From the NCBI GenBank assembly GCA_003650185.1, contig QMOF01000122.1, positions 1 through 7,018 on the forward strand: a stretch of 7,018 nt of DNA, in the 5' to 3' direction. Of this stretch, positions 1 through 4,653 are shown piece after piece. Under the pieces are notes generated by a model. The model was not told where the DNA came from. It saw only the letters and a list, made by a program, of their open reading frames with translations, and ran no database searches. The position numbers were made by a program, and so were the translations under genes. Numbering within the stretch: the first letter of the stretch is position 1; each line of letters starts with the position of its first letter. Origin of the DNA: Chloroflexota bacterium. GTDB lineage: Bacteria; Chloroflexota; Dehalococcoidia; UBA2247; RBG-13-53-26.

Positions 1-107
1 CCCACCCCATCCAGCACGGAGCGGCGTGCCTGTTACAGTGCCGGTGCCATTCTGTTCGCACCCCTGACCCGCACGACGCAGGCAGCAGACGGGAAGGATG
101 AAACATG

Positions 108-113
108 AAGGAG
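108..113 (+). promoter_or_regulatory. Ribosome binding site AAGGAG deciding the start at 122
   Basis: AAGGAG followed by an 8-nt spacer to ATG 122. It overlaps the reading frame that would begin at ATG 98, so it argues for the shorter protein. I see no convincing promoter in the 97 bases to its left; the gene may be co-transcribed with something outside the window. Confidence 0.7.
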
Positions 114-121
114 ATGCGACC

Positions 122-640
122 ATGAGCGACTTTGCCAGTATGTTCAACGAGAAGGCACGCGAAATCCTGAGCGTCGAGGACAACCGGCAGAAGGTGGCAG
201 ACCTGGCCTACAACAACTACAAGATCTCCTTCGGCTGCTCTCAGTCCATTCTGGCTGCGTTCCAGGAGGTACTGGGCCTCAGGGATGATTTCTGGTTCAA
301 GGCGCTGGGTGGGCTTCAAGGAGGTGGCAGCAGCGGACTGACCTGCGGTGCCCTGGTCACGGGATGGGTGCTCATCGGGGCCAGGGTGGGGCGCGCCCGC
401 ATCGAAGACGGGATCGAGGCCATATTCCCGGCCTTTGAACCTTGCCAGGCGTTGACCAGTTGGTTCAAACTCATGCACAAGAGCACCGTCTGCTCGGAGA
501 TCACCGGCGTCAACTGGTTCGACATGAACGAGGTAGTGGCGCACTATCTGGGCCCAAAAGGGCAGGAGACAGTGGAGCAGTGCGCCAGGTTGACGGCGGG
601 CACGGCATACAGAGTAGCGGATATCCTTGGCCAGCTTTAG
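122..640 (+). CDS. C_GCAxxG_C_C family putative redox-active cysteine protein
   Basis: Small soluble protein of 172 residues with a spaced set of cysteines: C39 (in FGCSQ), C75 (in GLTCGALVTG, after a Gly-rich run GGLQGGGSSG), C108, C124 (STVCSEITG) and C154. This pattern and the CGAL-xxG core match the C_GCAxxG_C_C family, whose conserved cysteines are thought to bind a metal/cluster or do redox chemistry; the substrate is unknown. I see no signal peptide or membrane helix, so a cytoplasmic location is inferred. An in-frame ATG lies at 98, but I prefer the ATG at 122 because an AAGGAG Shine-Dalgarno (108-113) sits 8 nt before it, whereas the purine run before 98 directly abuts that ATG. The gene ends 3 bp before the stop of mutL on the other strand, with no terminator visible between them. 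The family call is fairly secure; the biochemical role is not. Confidence 0.8.
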   Translation: MSDFASMFNEKAREILSVEDNRQKVADLAYNNYKISFGCSQSILAAFQEVLGLRDDFWFKALGGLQGGGSSGLTCGALVTGWVLIGARVGRARIEDGIEAIFPAFEPCQALTSWFKLMHKSTVCSEITGVNWFDMNEVVAHYLGPKGQETVEQCARLTAGTAYRVADILGQL

Positions 641-643
641 CTG

Positions 644-2362
644 CTACGTCCGTCCAAACTCCCTCTGGAGCTGGCCCGAGCTGAGATGGACCATGGTCGG
701 CCGACCATGGGGGCATGTCCGGGGCGAAGCTGCCTTCTCCAGTTGCCTGACCAGCCCCACCATCTCCTCGTGGCTCAACCTCTGGCCGGCCCGCACCGCG
801 CTGTGGCACGCCACGGTAATTGCCACCTTCTCCTCTACTCGGACCTTTTCGGGCTCCTCCTGGAGGCGGTCCAGTATTTCCTTGAGCGCCTCCGCGATCC
901 CTCCACCAGCGAGCACGGCAGGTACAGCGCGCACCAGGCAGGCCCTGTCCCCAAAGGGCTCAACAGCGAAGCCGAAACCAGCCAGAGTCTCCTGACCGGT
1001 CCTCAGCGATTCCTCCTGCCCAAGGCTCAGATCGATGGCCAGCGGCTCGAGGAGCGACTGCACCTCCACCCCCCTCCGTGCCTGCTGGGCCAGCACCTCT
1101 TCAAACACTACCCGCTCATGGGCAGCATGCTGGTCGATCAGATAGAGACCATCGGGCCCCTCGGCCACTATGTAGGTGTTGCCTGACTGGCCTAGAACCC
1201 GAAGCGGTGGCAGTCCCGGCGGGCTGCCTGGCTCGAGCGGCACCGGGGGTGGGGCAGCAGCCTGCTCCATGCCGGTCGAAGCCACATTAATAGGCGCCGC
1301 CACGAAGTGTGGCCCTGCAACAGGCCGTTGCGAGGGCGGGGCCGTACCTATTTCTGGCACCGGCATCTTCTCCATCAGCGTCCGGCGCACCGCACCGTAG
1401 ACACTGTTGAAGACGATCGACTCCTGAGCAAACCTGATCTCTCTCTTGGCAGGGTGAACATTCACATCTATCGTCTGTGGTGGCAGAGACAGGCTGATGA
1501 CAGCAACAGGGTATCTGCCCACCGCCAACAGGCCCTCGTATGCTTTCTCCACAGCGCGGGTCATCATCCGACTCTGTATCCACCGCCGGTTCACAAAGAA
1601 GGTGATGTAGCTACGATTGGCCCGGGTGACCGAAGATGGGCTTACGTAGCCGCTGACCGCCGAGCCGCCCCCACCCTCCTCGCCGGGCCTGCCCACTTCC
1701 AGCATCGCCTGGGCCACCTGCACCCCGTATACTTCCGCCAGAACGTCTCTCAACTTGCCATTGCCTGACGTCTGAAGGGCCCGCCTGCCATCGACAACAA
1801 GGGAGAACCGCACCTCCGGGAAGGCGAGAGCATAGTGGCTGACCAGGGCTGTTATCTGCCCCGCTTCAGCACTAGGCGACTTCAGATACTTCAGCCGCGC
1901 CGGCACGTTCCGGAAGAGGTGCCGCACAGTGACGGCGGTCCCCTCAGGGTGAGCCCTGGTGCCTCGCTCCACCACCGTGCCGTCCCGCACACGTACACAG
2001 GTGCCAGACATCTCCTCCCGGGTGCGGGTGACAAGCTCTACCTCCGCGACGTGGGCTATGCTCGGCAGGGCCTCACCCCTGAAGCCCAGAGAGGTGCTGC
2101 TGTCCAGGTCGGCCAGGCTGGCGATCTTGCTGGTGGCGTGGCGCTGAAAAGCCAGGTCCACCTCGTCACCGGGCATCCCCACCCCATTGTCCCACACCCT
2201 GATGGAGCTCATTCCACCAGCCTTCACCTCGATATTCACCTGGGAGGCACCGGCATCGAGGGAGTTCTCCACCAACTCCTTGACCACTGAGGCTGGTCTT
2301 TCGACCACCTCGCCTGCGGCGATCTTGGAGACAACGTCTGGGGCGAGGGGGCGAATGGGCAT
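644..2362 (-). CDS. mutL: DNA mismatch repair protein MutL (endonuclease-type)
   Basis: Complete MutL of 572 residues, slightly short for the family (about 600 or more). It couples MutS mismatch recognition to strand incision and downstream repair. The N-terminal GHKL ATPase carries all expected motifs: ELVENSLDAGA (residues 29-38; E32 and N33 for catalysis and Mg), DNGVGM (58-63), TSK (77-79) and GFRGEAL (93-99). A transducer domain follows to about residue 330, then a Pro/Ala-rich linker (about 335-395), then the C-terminal dimerisation domain. That domain has the endonuclease metal motif DQHA(x)2E(x)4E (D410, H412, E416, E421), an ACHSA motif (C519) and CPHGRP (550-555), so latent nicking activity is expected, as in bacteria lacking MutH. 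The ATG at 2362 gives the canonical MPIRPLxPxVVxKIAAGEVVERP start and has AAGGAAG (2371-2377 on the complement) 8 nt upstream. It lies downstream of the NYN gene on the same strand, across a 166-bp gap. Confidence 0.98.
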   Translation of the reverse strand: MPIRPLAPDVVSKIAAGEVVERPASVVKELVENSLDAGASQVNIEVKAGGMSSIRVWDNGVGMPGDEVDLAFQRHATSKIASLADLDSSTSLGFRGEALPSIAHVAEVELVTRTREEMSGTCVRVRDGTVVERGTRAHPEGTAVTVRHLFRNVPARLKYLKSPSAEAGQITALVSHYALAFPEVRFSLVVDGRRALQTSGNGKLRDVLAEVYGVQVAQAMLEVGRPGEEGGGGSAVSGYVSPSSVTRANRSYITFFVNRRWIQSRMMTRAVEKAYEGLLAVGRYPVAVISLSLPPQTIDVNVHPAKREIRFAQESIVFNSVYGAVRRTLMEKMPVPEIGTAPPSQRPVAGPHFVAAPINVASTGMEQAAAPPPVPLEPGSPPGLPPLRVLGQSGNTYIVAEGPDGLYLIDQHAAHERVVFEEVLAQQARRGVEVQSLLEPLAIDLSLGQEESLRTGQETLAGFGFAVEPFGDRACLVRAVPAVLAGGGIAEALKEILDRLQEEPEKVRVEEKVAITVACHSAVRAGQRLSHEEMVGLVRQLEKAASPRTCPHGRPTMVHLSSGQLQREFGRT

Positions 2363-2385
2363 CTGCCTGGCTTCCTTTGCCGCCT

Positions 2386-2391
2386 ATTGTA
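2386..2391 (-). promoter_or_regulatory. Possible -10 element (TACAAT) upstream of mutL
   Basis: On the minus strand TACAAT lies 23 nt before the mutL ATG, which would give a leader of about 17 nt containing the AAGGAAG Shine-Dalgarno. At 17-bp spacing the -35 position reads CCCCCG, so there is no -35 match; this is a weak call. The rest of the 166-bp gap (2363-2528) holds only a small CCTGG/CCAGG hairpin (5-bp arms, 3-nt loop) and no T-run, so no clear terminator for the NYN gene. Confidence 0.3.
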
Positions 2392-2528
2392 TCATGGTGC
2401 CTGCACGCCGGGGGAAAACGACTGATGGCACACCAATGGGTGGGCCCGGTCAGGGGCGACATCACACCACCTGGGGTCCACCGTGTTGACCCTGGAAGCC
2501 AGGTTGCGCTGCGTTTCAGCCTGCACTA

Positions 2529-3179
2529 CTACTGGCTGACCGGAGTGGCTGCTTCTTGCTGGGCGCTCTCTTGCTGAGTCCACCTCTGAGGAGTCCTGGT
2601 CCTCCGCACCCGGCGTCGCTTCCCGCGCCACAGCCCCTTGAAGAAATTGCTGTCCAGGAGATGCCAGTTGTCAGCTACATCCAGGAGGTCCTTGGATACA
2701 TTGCTCTCGAAGTAAGCCACCTCAACATGTTTCCCCCGGTTCTTCACTGCTTGAAGCGCGTAAGCGAAGTCCCCATCCCCACTGACGAGGATAGCCACGT
2801 CGTACAGGTTGTTCCAACCGTAGTGCAGCAAGTCTGTGGCCAGCATGATGTCGATGCCCTTCTCTACCGGGACACCCTGTAGCAGCTTCGTGGTGCCCAG
2901 ACGAACCTCCAGGTATGGGGTCTTGCGCAGAACATCGAGGAACTGCTGCTGCTCCACATAGCCTTCCGCCCTCTGGGATGGATCCCGAAGGACATTGTAG
3001 TAATAGGTGCGGAAGAGGCGTCGTCCAGCGCAGAGCTTGCTGATGAACTCGGGAAAGTTGAGGTCAACGCGGCCGAAGTTGTCGCGCAGCGCGTGATACA
3101 GGTTGCTTCCGTCGATAAAAATCGCCACCCGGTTCTCAACAGCGTTGCTTCTTACAGGTGTTACCTGTCCCACTACCAT
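2529..3179 (-). CDS. NYN domain (LabA/DUF88-type, PIN-like) putative ribonuclease
   Basis: Protein of 216 residues from the ATG at 3179. The NYN fold starts at VAIFIDGSNLYH (residues 18-29) and shows the acidic constellation expected of this PIN/FLAP-like nuclease family: D23, D110 (in EKGIDIMLATD), D116, and D135/D137 in VSGDGDF. The family comprises metal-dependent RNases or RNA-binding relatives; the target here is unknown. After the domain (about residue 187 on) comes a strongly basic stretch (RGKRRRVRRTRT) and a Gln-rich, probably disordered tail, which could bind nucleic acid. The start is uncertain. ATG 3179 has no Shine-Dalgarno and lies only about 4 nt after the predicted transcription start (leaderless-like). 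An in-frame GTG at 3128 would start exactly at the domain, giving 199 residues, but also lacks a good Shine-Dalgarno. It lies 112 bp after the NERD gene and 166 bp before mutL, all on the same strand. Confidence 0.9.
   Translation of the reverse strand: MVVGQVTPVRSNAVENRVAIFIDGSNLYHALRDNFGRVDLNFPEFISKLCAGRRLFRTYYYNVLRDPSQRAEGYVEQQQFLDVLRKTPYLEVRLGTTKLLQGVPVEKGIDIMLATDLLHYGWNNLYDVAILVSGDGDFAYALQAVKNRGKHVEVAYFESNVSKDLLDVADNWHLLDSNFFKGLWRGKRRRVRRTRTPQRWTQQESAQQEAATPVSQ
3154..3168. repeat. Short dyad ACAGGT-N3-ACCTGT at the NYN gene start
   Basis: Perfect 6-bp inverted arms around a 3-bp centre. It lies about 15-30 nt downstream of the predicted transcription start of the NYN gene. If translation starts at GTG 3128 it would sit in the 5' leader, where it could be an operator or a small RNA hairpin; if ATG 3179 is used it lies within codons 4-9. 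A chance dyad cannot be excluded. Confidence 0.4.
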
Positions 3180-3189
3180 TATGGGCTAT

Positions 3190-3218
3190 ACATTAGCAGG
3201 GGGCTGCCTCCCTGTCAA
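3190..3218 (-). promoter_or_regulatory. Sigma-70-like promoter for the NYN gene
   Basis: On the minus strand a perfect TTGACA -35 (3213-3218) is followed by a 17-bp spacer and TAATGT (3190-3195) as a -10, which matches the consensus at only three of six positions. Transcription would begin near 3183, almost at the ATG at 3179. The element sits in the 112-bp gap after the NERD gene, suggesting the NYN gene can be transcribed independently. Confidence 0.55.
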
Positions 3219-3291
3219 AAATGCCAGGGGCGCACCTCCGCGTCATCGGCGCGCGGAATGGACACAGACACTGACGGCGAGGCCCAGGCAA

Positions 3292-3984
3292 CTAACGAGC
3301 AGAGGCTTCGCGGATCGATTCACCCAGGAGCTCAAGCTGCTCTTCACCAAGGCGGAAGGGAGACTCAAAGCCCCGGATGAACCCGGCCAGCTCGCCCGGC
3401 CGCAGGACCGGTACCGTTGGATTGTTCAACTCAAGATGCACCGCCGGATGCACGAAGACAAGGACAGGGTTCACATGCAGACTGATCTGCGTTGTATCGT
3501 GAATGAACCTTCTCAACTGCGAAGCATTCCTCTTCACCTGCTTGCTGAGGCTCTCAGTCCTTACCGCGTCTCTTGTCCCCCGCTTGATCCGATACCAGTT
3601 GTCTCCATCGCAGACCACCTTGCCGGAATAGTTCTTGGTTTCGATGACAAACACCCCACTGGCGCCCAGGAGGACTTGGTCTATGTCGCCTCTACTGCCG
3701 GGCAGCACCACCGAACTGACCAGGTAGTAGGAATCGTCCAGTCCCTGCAGCTCGCGTACCACAGACTTCTCGCCCGTAGAACCGGCCTTCCAAACGTCAT
3801 AGCGACGCAGGAATATCGGCACAGCCAGCACGGGCAAAACGGCAGCCAGCAGGAGCCAGGACGTGATACGAGCCCCCAGCGCGATGATGAACTCAGACAG
3901 CACCAGCAGGAGCACCACCACAGCAAGGTTGCGCCTCTTGTTGGCCTCGATGTGTGAGTTCCTGGTCGATTTGAGAACCTTCAT
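3292..3984 (-). CDS. Membrane-anchored NERD (nuclease-related) domain protein
   Basis: Protein of 230 residues. The N-terminus is basic, followed by two hydrophobic segments (about 20-38 and 42-59) forming a probable helical hairpin that leaves the rest on the cytoplasmic side. The NERD domain follows: a GE at 71-72, GDIDQVLL with D100/D102, FVIETKNYSG with E115 and K117, and a downstream KQVKRNASQL helix (Q148). The D...ExK core is the restriction-endonuclease-like signature of NERD proteins, which are presumed DNA-processing enzymes but poorly characterised. The ATG at 3984 is the only reasonable start: a stop codon occurs 18 nt upstream in frame, and a modest AGGGA lies 7 nt before it. It has its own candidate promoter, is divergent from the signal peptidase gene, and is followed on the same strand by the NYN gene. 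Domain assignment is solid; nuclease activity and biological role are inferred. Confidence 0.88.
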   Translation of the reverse strand: MKVLKSTRNSHIEANKRRNLAVVVLLLVLSEFIIALGARITSWLLLAAVLPVLAVPIFLRRYDVWKAGSTGEKSVVRELQGLDDSYYLVSSVVLPGSRGDIDQVLLGASGVFVIETKNYSGKVVCDGDNWYRIKRGTRDAVRTESLSKQVKRNASQLRRFIHDTTQISLHVNPVLVFVHPAVHLELNNPTVPVLRPGELAGFIRGFESPFRLGEEQLELLGESIREASAR

Positions 3985-4031
3985 CGGGCGATCCCTACGT
4001 TACGGGCCTACCACTACCTCCCCCGGCAGCA

Positions 4032-4060
4032 ATCTTAGTCCTCGCTCGTGCGAACGTCAA
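4032..4060 (-). promoter_or_regulatory. Sigma-70-like promoter for the NERD gene
   Basis: On the minus strand TTGACG (4055-4060, five of six matches to -35), a 17-bp spacer and TAAGAT (4032-4037, four of six matches to -10). The predicted start of transcription is near 4025, giving a leader of about 40 nt before the ATG at 3984. It lies in the intergenic space shared with the divergent signal peptidase gene, for which I found no comparable promoter. Confidence 0.55.
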
Positions 4061-4110
4061 CGCGGCACCGGAGCCTCACCTCGATGTACCCGTGTGATGG
4101 CCTTGTGACA

Positions 4111-4130
4111 GTCCCCGCGTCGCCGGGGAC
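4111..4130. repeat. GC-rich hairpin (GTCCCCG / CGGGGAC) in the divergent intergenic region
   Basis: Seven-base-pair perfect stem with a 6-nt loop. A further ACA (4108-4110) and TGT (4136-4138) could pair outside it across a bulge. No T-run follows on either strand, and it sits upstream of both neighbouring genes, so it is not a normal terminator. It could be a REP-like dispersed repeat, a protein-binding site or a leader structure of the signal peptidase mRNA; a genome-wide copy count would decide. Confidence 0.55.
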
Positions 4131-4200
4131 GGCTCTGTGAAACCAGAATCGCCCGATGAGACGCGGGTGTGGCAAGGGCCTTGTAACCTCCTTATTCAGA

Positions 4201-4205
4201 AGAGG
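4201..4205 (+). promoter_or_regulatory. Ribosome binding site (AGAGG) for the signal peptidase GTG start, in a possible hairpin
   Basis: AGAGG lies 10 nt before GTG 4216. The upstream ACCTC (4186-4190) is complementary to GAGGT (4202-4206) across an 11-nt loop, so the site could be partly sequestered. With only 5 bp this structure is weak and may be chance. Confidence 0.4.
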
Positions 4206-4215
4206 TGTAGGTCCC

Positions 4216-4653
4216 GTGAGGCGACTGCTCAGGCATTGGCTTGTCTTGACCATAGTGGCGATGATGCTGGGGGCGATACTGCTCATGCGCGCCCCCTTCT
4301 TCGGGTGGCAGGTCCACACCGTGGTCTCATCCAGCATGGTCCCTGAACTCAATGTAGGAGAGGTGGTAGTGACCCGGCAGGTCGAACCTGCATCGGTGGA
4401 CATGGGTGATATCATTGTATTCTCGTCTCCGATGAACGGAGAGATGCTGTGCCACAGGGTGATAGAGGTGATAGACGTCAACGGTGAAGGTTGCCTCTTC
4501 TTCCGGACAAAGGGCGATGCCAACCAACGCCCTGACGCATTCCTGGTCCCTGCTCAGAATGTCCTCGGCCGAGTGCAGTTCCACACCCCAGTATTGGCGC
4601 ACGTCAGCTCCGCCATGAGATCGCCGCTGGCCCTGATTATGCTTTGCGTCTGA
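4216..4653 (+). CDS. Signal peptidase I, SipW/Sec11-like (Ser-His type), C-terminally short
   Basis: Membrane serine protease of the S26B type, which removes signal peptides from exported proteins. From GTG 4216 it has 145 residues: a basic N-terminus (RRLLRHW), one membrane helix (about 8-24), the catalytic SSSMVP (Ser40), GDIIVF (64-69), CHRV with His80 as the general base in place of the lysine of classical bacterial LepB, and KGDAN (99-103, with Asp101). The first in-frame ATG is 4156 and would add 20 residues, but it has no Shine-Dalgarno. GTG 4216 has AGAGG 10 nt upstream and gives the usual short positive N-terminus, so I prefer it. Relatives generally continue into a second membrane helix after the VLGRVxFxxP strand; here the frame stops after SPLALIMLCV, early in that helix, where it overlaps the 3' end of mutS by 17 bp. 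It may be functional but short, or decaying. Its substrates are not in the window. Confidence 0.85.
   Translation: MRRLLRHWLVLTIVAMMLGAILLMRAPFFGWQVHTVVSSSMVPELNVGEVVVTRQVEPASVDMGDIIVFSSPMNGEMLCHRVIEVIDVNGEGCLFFRTKGDANQRPDAFLVPAQNVLGRVQFHTPVLAHVSSAMRSPLALIMLCV

Noticed and set aside
30..38. CTGT-T-ACAG mini-dyad upstream of the first gene
   Set aside because: Only 4-bp arms and no promoter around it; likely chance.
1..97. Possible tail of an upstream gene (plus frame 1 is open to a stop at 106-108)
   Set aside because: The stretch is short, GC-rich and without recognisable protein similarity; an open frame of about 35 codons is unremarkable here.
1307..2290. Several plus-strand open frames opposite mutL
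   Set aside because: mutL is continuous with all its motifs on the minus strand; the opposite frames are shadows.
3222..3262. Candidate NERD terminator (CCGCG/CGCGG hairpin followed at a distance by a T5 run on the minus strand)
   Set aside because: The T-run is too far from the weak stem, and it merges with the -35 element of the NYN promoter.
3103..3957. Plus-strand open frame of 284 codons across the NYN and NERD genes
   Set aside because: It is antisense to two genes with intact conserved motifs and itself has no family resemblance; a high-GC shadow.
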